A stretch of 64,000 nt of DNA from Clostridium tetanomorphum (GTDB lineage: Bacteria > Bacillota > Clostridia > Clostridiales > Clostridiaceae). Made by a program: the position numbers and the translations under genes. The DNA lies in assembly GCF_017873215.1 (NCBI RefSeq), contig NZ_JAGGKA010000002.1:124001-188000 (forward strand), written 5' to 3'. Under the pieces are notes generated by a model. It was not told where the DNA came from, ran no database searches, and saw only the letters and a program-made list of their open reading frames with translations. Shown here piece after piece: positions 36,857-46,539 of the stretch; position 1 is the stretch's first letter; each line of letters opens with the position of its first letter.

Positions 36857-36895
36857 CATAAATTCAGAAAAATAAATTAAAGATGGGATAGACTT

Positions 36896-37351
36896 ATGAA
36901 GAAAAAGATAGTTAGTATAATAAGTACATTAATGATATCCTTTCTGGTTTCAACATCAGCAAGTGCTAAAGTTGCTAGTGTATTGGTAAAAGATACTAAT
37001 ACATATTATCAATATTATTATGATGATATAAGATTAGCAGCTGAAGATAAAGCGTTGGGACTTGACTCACAATTATATGATGAGTATGTAAAAAGAAGTA
37101 GCAATGTAATATCACTTAGAGATGATTTAAAAGGCTATGTTGACTATAAAGCTATAAAGATTGCTGCTGAAAATGCGGCAGTATTCAACCAAACTTTTAA
37201 TCTTGACAGTTTTACATCAAATGTAAGTGGTAGTGATATAATCTCTATTACATTTGATATACAACAAAGAATTGTTAAAGATGGAAAAGTTGTTGATGGT
37301 GGAATAATAAAACCTGGACAACAAGAATTTGATGTTGTAGATATTTATTAA
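36896..37351 (+). CDS. Small secreted protein: stand-alone copy of the S-layer-like N-terminal module
   Basis: 151 residues with a signal peptide (MKKKIVSIISTLMISFLVSTSASA). The mature part aligns with residues 20-148 of the next protein: EDKALGLDSQLYDEY against EDKSLGLEAPLYDKF, and KGYVDYKAIKIAAENAAVF against TGYVDYKAVSKAAEDAAVL. It ends where the large protein begins its Ig-like body. Could be a secreted paralogue, a chaperone-like partner, or the remnant N-terminus of another S-layer gene. No CWB2, SLH or sortase motif is seen. Confidence 0.8.
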   Translation: MKKKIVSIISTLMISFLVSTSASAKVASVLVKDTNTYYQYYYDDIRLAAEDKALGLDSQLYDEYVKRSSNVISLRDDLKGYVDYKAIKIAAENAAVFNQTFNLDSFTSNVSGSDIISITFDIQQRIVKDGKVVDGGIIKPGQQEFDVVDIY

Positions 37352-37399
37352 TAGGTTTAAATATAACATATGAATTTACGAGTAAGGAAAGGAATGAGA

Positions 37400-40300
37400 A
37401 TGTTTATGAAAAACAATAAAAAATGTCTTTCAGTATTATCAACAGCTGCTATGGGTACGTTAATAGCAACTGCTCTTACTTCTGGCGTATCTGCAAAGAC
37501 TACAGATGTAATAGTAAAATTAGCTTCACAGAACGTTAAGTTCAATTTTAGTGAGTTAAATAATTCATATGAAGATAAGTCATTAGGATTAGAAGCTCCA
37601 TTATATGACAAATTTTCAACAAATGAAGGAATAATATCTTTATTAGATGATAAAACAGGATATGTAGATTATAAAGCAGTTTCAAAAGCAGCAGAAGATG
37701 CAGCTGTACTTGGTAAAGATTTCGCATTAGATACTTTCACAGAAGCAGCTAAAGGTGATCAGATTTTACCAGAAGTGAAAATAGATGCTGAATGGAAAGA
37801 CGGACAAGTTACTCCAGTAGATGGACAATTAAAAGTTGAATCAGTAAGTGCTATTACCGATTCAAAATTAAACGTTAAATTATCAAAAGCAGTTGATGAA
37901 GCTAAAGCTGAAAACTTCAAAATAGAAGGAATGACAGTAATATCAGCTACATTAAGTGAAAATAAGAAAGAGATTACTTTAAAAGTAAGTGGTGCAGAAG
38001 TAAAAAAAGGCTATAATGTATTAGTTACTGGTCTTAAGGTAAGTGGAGAAACCCAGAAGGATATGACTTACAAATTCACTATGCCAGATATATCATCATT
38101 ATATAGTACAAAAATGACCATTAAAGATGATAGAACTTTCTTAAAATCAGATGGCTCAGATAGTGCATTAGTTACATTTGAATTAACAGATTCAGAAGGA
38201 AATGTTGTAACAGATGCAGGAGATGTAGAAGTAGGATTTACAACTACATTTGGTAACTTTGCAGAAAAGCGTGTAACATTACAAAATGGTAAAGCAACAG
38301 TAATGCTTATATCTGAAGCATTGAATGTTGAAAGAACAGCAATTTTAAGAGCAACAGTTCTTGAAGCAGCAAATAAAAATTTAATTAATCTTACTGCAAC
38401 AAGAAATATGCTAATGACTCCAAATCCTGATAACGGTGGAGAAGAAAAATTAGGAGCAACATTAACAGATGTTTTAGCAGAACAAGCTGATCGTGTTATT
38501 CTATATTTTAACAAAGATGTGCCAATAGAAAAATATGTTAATGCTGATGGTTCTATCAATGACAAAGTATCAATTAATGTTAGAACAGAAGCTGCGAATG
38601 ATATGACAGCTGGAAAACCTAGAGTTATAAAAGGGCTTAAGGAAGTACCAGGAAATAGTAAAGCCTTATATGTTATATTAGATACAAGTAGTGTATTAAC
38701 AGATAACGCCAATGTAGCTGTAGATTTTAGCGATGGTACAGGTACAGTTCCTACAAGTGGAACGAAAATGACAAAATTGACAGATGCTAGAAGACCGGCA
38801 ATGTTAGGAATAGAAAGAGAAGGGCTTAAAACTATCAAAGTTACATTCTCAGAAGCAGTAGTTTCTAACGATGCAGAGAAACCAGAAAACTGGGTAATAG
38901 ATGGATTCCAGCTAGGTAATGATAAATGGGGAGTAGGAACTAATAAGGCTACTGCAAAAGTAGGTACATTCAATGCTAAAACTGGAGAAGATACTAGAAA
39001 TGTTGTTACAATTACTTTAGGTAAAGATATTAATGGGGATCAAATTTACTTTGTACCAGAAACACATTCATTACAAGGATCAAATATTGGTGACTGGGCA
39101 AACCAGACTGATGATCCTAATAATGTAATGAATACACAAACATTAGATTTTGTTATTCCAGAAGATGTTGGAGTTCCAGATGCAAAAGTTGAAGTTCAAT
39201 CCCCAGAACAATATATAGTTACATTTAATAAAGAAATTACAAAAGATTTATCAAATGAAGCATTAATTAAACTTCAAAGATATAATACAACCTTAAAGGA
39301 ATGGAAAGATGTTCCTATAGGTAGTATGGTTAAAGATCAACAAGAACTTAAAGTAACTAGAATAGGTACTGAAAATGTTAAATTTAAAGTTGAAGTAAAA
39401 CAAGACTGGACAAAATTTTATGATACAGGAAATACAAATAAAAACTACTTTAATGATAGCTATCGTCTAGTAATAGAAAAGGATAAAGTAGTAGCAGCAA
39501 GTAATGGTAAGAAAAATGTAGAAATACTTATGCCTTTAGATGGAGCTATGAAGACTCCTGATGTAACAAGCCCAATAATAAGTAAAATTGAACAAGCTAA
39601 AGATGAACAAGGTAAACTTCTTCCACAATATAAAGTTACTATGTCCGAGCCAATTAAAATGCCAGGAGGTGGAGATACTTTACCAACTGAGGCACAAGGA
39701 CAACCTGTTATTCCACAACCAACAGCAGAATTCATTAAAAAAGACAATAGCCAAACAATACAAGCTAAGGCAATTACTAAGGTTTTAGATGATTATGATA
39801 CAGTTATAGAAGTAGAGCCAACAAAAGCCCTTGATCCAGGTGAATGGACACTTGTAGTAAGATCAATATCAGATGATGTTGGAAATACAGCAGCTTCAGC
39901 AACAAAAGCCTTTACAGTAGAAGGAACACCAGTATCACAAGAAAAATTCAAAATTTTATGGGCAGTAGCAGATACAAATTATTCTGATGGATTTGATACC
40001 CTAACAGATGAAAAAAATACACTAGAAAAAGATGCTGTTTATATTAAGTTTAATAAACCAGTTAAAGTTAGTGGAAGTTATGCAAATGCATTAACAACAT
40101 CAAATTATACATTAAATGGAGCACCACTACCAACAGGTACACAAATTGTTGCTGATATTAAAAACTACGATGATAAGGATGCTCAAGTAGATTCTATAAC
40201 TATAGTGCTTCCAAATGGAACATTAACAAATGCTAAAACAACAGTAGTAACAATCTCTAACTTTATAGAAAGTATAGATGGAGAGCAATTGACAAATGGA

Positions 40301-41269
40301 GGACAGAAGAAGCTTCCATACCAAATTAATGGCGATGTAAATACAGAAGCATCTGTTAAAGATGCGGATGAATTTAAAGCTGCAATAGCAAAAGATGCTG
40401 TTCGTGTAATAACATTAACTGATAATATTGATGTTGCGGATTTAACAATAGGACATCCAGTTGATATTAATTTAAATGGAAAAACACTTAAAGCAAATAT
40501 AAGCTATAATTTCACATTAGGTGCAACAGTTAAATTAGATAACGGAACTTTGGATGGAGACTTAACAGTAAATACTCCAAATGCGGAATTTATAAATGGT
40601 TCAACAGTTACTGGAACTGTTAACATTAAAGATGTTGTAAGTGGAACATTTGTTAACCAAGGAACAATAGCTAATGTAGTTATAACAGATGCTAATGGTT
40701 CAGGATTCAAGAATGATGGTGGAACTGTTACTGGTAAAGTTACTGTGAATACTACAGGAGCAGTAGCTTTAGGTGGAAATATTACTAATGTAGAAGTTAC
40801 AAAAGCTGCTAAATTAGCAATAAACGGAACTGTAACTAACTTAAATCTTACATCAGATGCAAAAGGTGTTAAAGTGACAGGTGATTCTGGATCAGTAATA
40901 AATATGAATGATAGTACTGGTGAAAAAGTTACTGTTGAAGATAAAGTAGCTCCAACAGTATCAAACATAAAAGTAAATGGTCAGAACGTAACTATAAGTG
41001 CTAATGGTGTTATAGACTTAAAAGCTGCTACAGAAAATGGTACTAAAGCTGTAACTTCAGCAACTGCTGTGTTAAGTGAAGATGCAACAGCAGAAGTTAC
41101 AATTGGTGGAAATCCAATTTCTAAGGCTGTTAAAACAACAGATACTTTCAAAGTACTTTCAGCAGATGAAAATATAACACCAGAAATGGTTTCTGCATTA
41201 GATGGAGTAACTGTTACTCTAACAGATGCGGCTGGAAATGTAACAACTTACACATTAGATACTAAATAA
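37400..41269 (+). CDS. Large S-layer-like secreted protein with exchangeable body
   Basis: About 1,289 residues from the ATG at 37400 (AAGGAAAGGA 6 bases upstream; the ATG at 37370 precedes that site). Signal peptide ends near GVSAKT. Residues 30-148 are the module shared with the upstream small protein; from residue 149 (codons GTA AGT GCT ATT) a chain of SbsA/Ig-like domains begins, followed by a parallel-helix-like repeat region (about 1000-1190, many TVxGTVNIxDVVSGTFxN strands) and a last Ig-like domain. No CWB2 domain, so the N-terminal module may be a wall anchor. A candidate recombination site lies at 37845-37856, see findings. Confidence 0.9.
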   Translation: MFMKNNKKCLSVLSTAAMGTLIATALTSGVSAKTTDVIVKLASQNVKFNFSELNNSYEDKSLGLEAPLYDKFSTNEGIISLLDDKTGYVDYKAVSKAAEDAAVLGKDFALDTFTEAAKGDQILPEVKIDAEWKDGQVTPVDGQLKVESVSAITDSKLNVKLSKAVDEAKAENFKIEGMTVISATLSENKKEITLKVSGAEVKKGYNVLVTGLKVSGETQKDMTYKFTMPDISSLYSTKMTIKDDRTFLKSDGSDSALVTFELTDSEGNVVTDAGDVEVGFTTTFGNFAEKRVTLQNGKATVMLISEALNVERTAILRATVLEAANKNLINLTATRNMLMTPNPDNGGEEKLGATLTDVLAEQADRVILYFNKDVPIEKYVNADGSINDKVSINVRTEAANDMTAGKPRVIKGLKEVPGNSKALYVILDTSSVLTDNANVAVDFSDGTGTVPTSGTKMTKLTDARRPAMLGIEREGLKTIKVTFSEAVVSNDAEKPENWVIDGFQLGNDKWGVGTNKATAKVGTFNAKTGEDTRNVVTITLGKDINGDQIYFVPETHSLQGSNIGDWANQTDDPNNVMNTQTLDFVIPEDVGVPDAKVEVQSPEQYIVTFNKEITKDLSNEALIKLQRYNTTLKEWKDVPIGSMVKDQQELKVTRIGTENVKFKVEVKQDWTKFYDTGNTNKNYFNDSYRLVIEKDKVVAASNGKKNVEILMPLDGAMKTPDVTSPIISKIEQAKDEQGKLLPQYKVTMSEPIKMPGGGDTLPTEAQGQPVIPQPTAEFIKKDNSQTIQAKAITKVLDDYDTVIEVEPTKALDPGEWTLVVRSISDDVGNTAASATKAFTVEGTPVSQEKFKILWAVADTNYSDGFDTLTDEKNTLEKDAVYIKFNKPVKVSGSYANALTTSNYTLNGAPLPTGTQIVADIKNYDDKDAQVDSITIVLPNGTLTNAKTTVVTISNFIESIDGEQLTNGGQKKLPYQINGDVNTEASVKDADEFKAAIAKDAVRVITLTDNIDVADLTIGHPVDINLNGKTLKANISYNFTLGATVKLDNGTLDGDLTVNTPNAEFINGSTVTGTVNIKDVVSGTFVNQGTIANVVITDANGSGFKNDGGTVTGKVTVNTTGAVALGGNITNVEVTKAAKLAINGTVTNLNLTSDAKGVKVTGDSGSVINMNDSTGEKVTVEDKVAPTVSNIKVNGQNVTISANGVIDLKAATENGTKAVTSATAVLSEDATAEVTIGGNPISKAVKTTDTFKVLSADENITPEMVSALDGVTVTLTDAAGNVTTYTLDTK
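37845..37860 (+). repeat. Candidate inversion site, copy 1
   Basis: TAAGTGCTATTACCGA. Twelve bases are identical and 15 of 16 match the inverted copy at 45449-45464. It lies at the border between the constant N-terminal module and the Ig-like body. Recombination here would keep the reading frame. Confidence 0.55.
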
Positions 41270-41901
41270 TAAAAGAGCCAAACCTTGCTCTCCAAACATT
41301 TAAGTGAAAAGAGCGTAATTTAAACTATAAACAAAAATGGATATAGAGTATAAATTATTTGTACTCTATATTCTATTGTTTATACTTACACGGTGTTAAG
41401 CACCTTAAAATAAATGTGAACGGATTTAAATAAACATTTCAAACCCAAATCATGTCAACACAAATTCAAATCAAATCTCATAAAATAGCCATTTCATATC
41501 ACTGGCTGTAAAATTAAATATACATTTCATAGGGAACTAATCCTTTTTTGGGGGATTAGTTCTTTTTGTGCTTAAAATATATTGATTATAAGCTACGAAA
41601 TTAATGTAGACGTAGTTTCATATCTATTTTACCTTTTGATATGCTCTAAATGCTTTTAAATGAATTTTACAGCTATAATATAAGAATAATATCTATATAT
41701 TAAGAAACTGAAAATAGGATTGTAGAGAAATATTGATACATATATAAATAAAAGAAGAGAAGAGTACCATTTCTAGTACTCTTTTTTAATGATATGGCTT
41801 ATTTTTAAGTTAGTTGTGTTTAATAGTTTAGTATAGATGTGATTTGTTTTTAGATATGTTTTTATTCATTAGGTTAAGTTTTTGTGAAAGAACTGAAGGT
41901 A
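41270..41901. terminator. Intergenic region between convergent surface genes, three hairpins
   Basis: 632 bases with no gene. Hairpins: ATATAGAGTA / TACTCTATAT at 41341-41371; GAACTAATCC / GGATTAGTTC plus TTTTT at 41534-41567 (strong rho-independent terminator for the plus strand); AAGAGTAC / GTACTCTT plus T run at 41760-41787, usable in both directions. A near-palindrome ACGGTGTTAAGCACC is at 41390-41404. Confidence 0.75.
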
Positions 41902-44900
41902 TTACACCTTTGGAACAACTAATGTTAATGTTGCGCCATTTGAATTAATAACTATTGTATTTCCGTTAACCTGTAAATCTCCTAAAGTAGCTTGAGTGTA
42001 ATCTTTACCGTTTAAATCTAAAGCTTCTTTTATAGCATCTGCAGTTGAGCATGTTTTTCCGTTAACAACGATTGATGTTGGAGTTAATCCCATTGAAAGT
42101 ATAGCATCCATACTTACTAAGCTATCTACTGATGCTGTGCTTTCAAGTATATTTGCAGTTATAGTAGTATTTTCTGCTGTAGCAGAAACTTTACCAATCA
42201 AATTAGCATTATTGTTTATTTTATAAGCAACTCCTTGTGCTAAACCTTTGTCTGTTATTTTAACAGTAAATGTTACAATTTTACCTTGGTATGAACCTGT
42301 AAATATTGCAGTATCGCCTACTTTAGCACCATCAGTTACTTTTATACTACCTGCAACATAAGTAGCTACTGAAGTATCTGATGACTTCCAGTTTGTTATA
42401 GTACTAGCTTTAATTGCTGGATTTGCTTCTCCACCAAAATTATCTTTTGCTAATAATGTTATAGTATTTAAGTCTAAGTCTACTTCTGTTATGTCTTTAA
42501 CTTTATCTGCTTCTGCAAAATCTAAACTTACAAGTGTTGGCTCAGCATCTGTAAATGTTATTGTTATATTTCCTACTGCTTTACCTGCTTGATAAGCTGT
42601 AACTTTTCCTGTTGCTGTATGGTTTTCATCAATAGTGTCGGCTTTTACGCTAAATGTAGAATTAGCTTCATCAAATGTTATCATTGCTGGAAGTTCTGAT
42701 GTATCCCATGTAAAATCTGATGCCTTTACTATTATTGAATTTCCATCTGCATCTAATCCAGTTAAATTAAGTGCAACTGTGTTATATGTGTCAGTATCAC
42801 CCATTACTGTATCATGTAGTTTAGTATCTAATACTCCATCATTGTCAGCATCATCACCAAATTTAAGTGCTACAACATCTCCAGCAGCTTTAACCGCAGC
42901 ATTTAAATCTATTGTTTTAGTAATTGTTTCTGAGAACTTAACTTTAACTGTTATTTGTTCTGATCCTTTAGCATTTCCTATAAGCGGTAATGTGTATCCA
43001 ACTAATTTATCGCCATCTTTCTTTTCAGTTACTGTTCCTAATGCAACTGTAGTTGGTGTACCATCTAATGTAATTTGGAAAGCTTCACCGTTTTTAGGTA
43101 TAGCTATAACATCTCCATATTGGTCTACTGGTGTTATTACAACATTTGCAGTTGAACCAAGAGTTACAACTATATCAGTATTTGCAATAGTTACTTTATC
43201 AAGTGCTCTTGCTTCTCTTACTACCATGTTAACTACGTTTGATTTAATTGTCTTATCAGCATTTTCTACCCATACGCTGTAAGTTCCAGCTGCTAAATCA
43301 GTAGTATTTGGAGTTAATTCTAGTACGATACCTACTGCTCCATCTTTTGTAACATCATAAGTTGCTGTGCCATCTTGTGCTAAATGTTTATATTTTAATG
43401 TAGCAAAAGCTTTTCCTAGGTTATCATTTGCATCTTTTATGATTACGCTTAGTCCTGACATATCCATCATAACTGCATCATCTGTATCCTTTAATACTAC
43501 ATCTACATATTGCTTAGCAGTGTCGTTAACAATAAATTTATCATCAGCAACTATTCCTTTTGCAATTTGCACACTCTTAAGTGTTGCTACTGAGCAACTT
43601 ACTTTAGCTGTATCCATAGCTACTGTATCTTTTACTTCTGCTTTTAATGTGTAAGTTGTAGGGTCCGTTCCCTTAAATGTTACTCCAACTTTTGCAACTG
43701 CTGTTGTTGATGAAGCTGGTGTAGTTATTTCATTACCATCAATATCATAGTATTTTACAGTTATTGCAGATGAAATATCATCTACTTTTGAGCCAGTGCT
43801 ATTAAACCATGTTAATAAAAGGTTTTGAGCTTGTACAGGAAGAACTTCATCATGTTTATTTATTGCTTTAACATCGAATTTAACTTCAGCTGCTCCTGTT
43901 TTAGTTGTAAAATCAGCAATATCAGCAAGTTTAACAACTGCTGTATCAGCTTCTGATATAACTGTGAAATCTGCTGTTTTATCAGCGTAAGTCATTGTAA
44001 TTGTATAAGTTCCAGACTTTTTAGCATTTACTTTTAATCCTTTAAATGTTCCATCTTCGTTTGCAAGAGTTGTAAGAACAATATCATTGGCTGTTAATTT
44101 ATCACCTGATTTAAAGGCAAAAGTTACATCTTTAGCAAGTGGCTTTAATGTATTTAGTTGATCGTTTATATCAGTGAAAGTAAATCCAGTTGTTACTTCT
44201 TTATCTTCAAAGTTTACAGCACCTGTTACATTAGTTGCTGCTATTGACTTTAATCCTGCTAATGTAATAGTTACCTTGTATTCAGTTTTAGCTCCATTTG
44301 CAAGATATGCTGTAACTATAGCTGTTCCTTGTGCCTTTACATCAAATGTTTGAGTTTTAGGTGCAGCATTTACAACTGTTTTTGCAGCATTTATACCATT
44401 AAATGCTATAACACTATTGTCTGAAATTGACCAAGTTACTATATTGTCATCTGTAGATGCATTTCCGTATTGATCTAATAAATTTGCTGTTAAATCAAAT
44501 TGAGTTAGTTTTCCAAGTATAAATCCGTTGTTTTCAGGATCAGTTTCTCCTTGAGCATTTGATATTGTTATATTCTTTATTGATGCAGCAGCAGCAGCAT
44601 CTCCTACTTTTAATTTAGTTGTAGCAGTTTTTGTTACATCTCCTGCTGTATAAGTTATACTAACTTCTATTTCTGTATCTTTAGCTAGTCCTGTAGCATT
44701 AAATGTTGCAGTTTTATCTCCAGTTATAGCAACTTCTATTGGAAGTCCTGAAACTGTAAGTGTTGCAGCAGCAGAAGTGATTTTTCCTGATGCTAAAGCT
44801 GTTGCATCTGTATATTCAATACCATAGTTATCAGTTAATTTATAAGCTATAGTTTGATTAGCTGCTGGTGCAACTCCAATTGATGTTATTTCTATCTTAT

Positions 44901-45483
44901 CAGCTGCTGTCTTTTTTGTAACTGAAGCTGTGTTTTTATCAGCTATAGAAAGACCAGCCATGTCTGATATTCCAGATAATTTAACATCATATTTTGCATC
45001 AGCAAATATTGAACCATCCTTTGATGGTATAGTGATTGTTAAACCATCTTCACTTAATACTGGAGTTCCTACATCAATTAAAGTATCATCTTTTCTTACT
45101 TCCACAGAGATACTTCCTTCAGCTGTTGCTTTTACTTTTTCACTTAATGTTAAAACTAAATCCTTTGCACCAGTTTTAACATTTACGCTCTTTACTTCTG
45201 GTGCTGAAATATTGTATAATGTAGTTATATTAGCAGGAATTTCAAAATTTGTTGAAGTTACTTCATAAATTCCTTCTGGTAAATTAGTCTCAGATATAAC
45301 AAAAACAGCTGCATTGTTGTCCAAGCTACCTTCTTTGTAGGTTGCTGTTACAGTTGTTTCTCCTTGCTTCAATGTTAAAGTTTTTCCTGTTACTTTGTCT
45401 TCTGTTACAGTTGACTGACTAGAAAATGTAACAGTTAATTCAGTTGTTTCGTTAATAGCACTTATATTTCCAATTTTTTTGGA
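41902..45483 (-). pseudogene. Silent, 5'-truncated surface-protein gene (candidate invertible cassette)
   Basis: An open frame of 1,193 codons with many Ig-like (Big-type) domains, no stop inside, ending LTLVVPKV. It has no start: just upstream (45484-45486) is TAA, there is no ATG at the 5' end, no ribosome binding site, no signal peptide and no promoter. The first possible TTG (45372) lacks a binding site. The first codons (KKIGNISAINETTELTV) match the place where the Ig-like body of the 37400 gene begins (LKVESVSAITDSKLNV). Intact coding potential without a 5' end suggests a silent cassette kept by recombination rather than a decaying gene. Confidence 0.8.
45449..45464 (-). repeat. Candidate inversion site, copy 2
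   Basis: On the minus strand TAAGTGCTATTAACGA, at the broken 5' end of the silent gene. It is inverted relative to the copy at 37845-37860 and in the same codon phase (T is the second base of a codon in both). Confidence 0.55.
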
Positions 45484-45700
45484 TTAATATTCCAATGAGT
45501 AAATAAGGCTATAGCTTGTACATAGGGGATTTAATGAAGGGGCAATTGTTAAAATAAATATTAATTAAATAAAGATAGTCTCTTGCATTATCAAATCTTT
45601 ATTAAATATTTAATAAAATAAAAATATTGTTTCATTATAAAAATAAATATATAACTAATATTAAAAGAAAAAATATTATAAAAAGCAAGTAACTAGCTAA

Positions 45701-45735
45701 AAAATAAAATGTCATACCGAGGTATAGACATTTTA
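45701..45735 (-). terminator. Terminator of the recombinase operon
   Basis: Stem AAAATGTC-ATACC / GGTAT-AGACATTTT overlapping the stop codon; T-rich on the minus strand. Confidence 0.85.
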
Positions 45736-46524
45736 TGAAAATAATGTATTGATTTCACTTTCATAACCGTATTTTTTTAGAAATTCTATAATAGCTACTT
45801 CAAAGATTTCTCTTTGGCTTATATTTTTTTCTTTACTAAATTCTTTAATCAATTCAGCTAAAGAATGTGACATGCAAAGAGATTTAGTTATAGTGATTCC
45901 ACCCACTATATATCTTGGAATAGTAGCAGATGAATTTATGGATAAAAGTTCAGCTAATTTATCTTTATTTTTATTTATCATTTCTAGCATGGGTAGTAAA
46001 CTTTCAAATTTTTCCATGCCATCTATTGATAAATCACTTTTATTTAATTGAGAATAATAATTTGAATTATCTGTATTATCTAATTCTAAAGAATCATCTA
46101 GTTCTATATTATTATCATTCTTATCATTAGAAGAAACATCACCCTTTAAAAGAATATAATTTTGCTGTTCTGAAGACCAAATATATCCTTTAGATTTCAT
46201 GTAAGTAGCAATAGATCTATGATCCTTCATACCCAGTTTTTTAGCGATTTCAGTGGGATCCATACCAGCATCAAAAAGAGAAAGTATTCTCTTAATTTTT
46301 CCTGTAGTTGGTTGATCAAAATTTAATTTTTTTTCTGAATCTATTCCTTTAACATATATTTGTTTTTCAGAATTCCAACTATATCCATGTCTTCTCATAT
46401 ACATATCTATAGTCCTATAGTTTTTATGATTAAGTTCAATAGCTATTTCATCTCTAGTTATTCCTTCCATGAGACGTTTTAATATATATTTATCATCGTA
46501 ATCAATTTTGGAGTATTGTTCCAT
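45733..46524 (-). CDS. DNA-binding protein with two helix-turn-helix repeats, partner of the recombinase
   Basis: 263 residues. Two similar segments near residues 20-55 and 85-122: TRDEIAIELNHKNYRTIDMY then HGYSWNSEKQIYV, and DPTEIAKKLGMKDHRSIATY then KGYIWSSEQQNYI. Each looks like a helix-turn-helix unit followed by a conserved Trp-containing beta tail. Middle region is acidic and disordered; the C-terminus (residues 210-260, SLCMSHSLAELIKEFSKE, ISQREIFEVAIIEFLKKY) resembles a ribbon-helix-helix. It starts 15 bases after the recombinase stop. Likely binds recombination sites or directs the recombinase; no family name is certain. Confidence 0.8.
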   Translation of the reverse strand: MEQYSKIDYDDKYILKRLMEGITRDEIAIELNHKNYRTIDMYMRRHGYSWNSEKQIYVKGIDSEKKLNFDQPTTGKIKRILSLFDAGMDPTEIAKKLGMKDHRSIATYMKSKGYIWSSEQQNYILLKGDVSSNDKNDNNIELDDSLELDNTDNSNYYSQLNKSDLSIDGMEKFESLLPMLEMINKNKDKLAELLSINSSATIPRYIVGGITITKSLCMSHSLAELIKEFSKEKNISQREIFEVAIIEFLKKYGYESEINTLFS

Positions 46525-46539
46525 GTTTTCACCTCTTAA

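Noticed and set aside
38068-38973. Long frame on the minus strand inside the S-layer-like gene
   Set aside because: Antisense shadow of a repetitive Ser/Thr/Val-rich coding region; no binding site and low-complexity translation. Similar shadows in slpA and the silent gene were also dropped.
42635-43282. Plus-strand frame opposite the silent cassette
   Set aside because: Shadow of the minus-strand frame, with the same low-complexity Ser/Thr/Val composition.
45372-45372. TTG at 45372 as a genuine start of the minus-strand surface gene
   Set aside because: No ribosome binding site at the right distance, no signal peptide after it, and the homologous frame continues 37 codons upstream.
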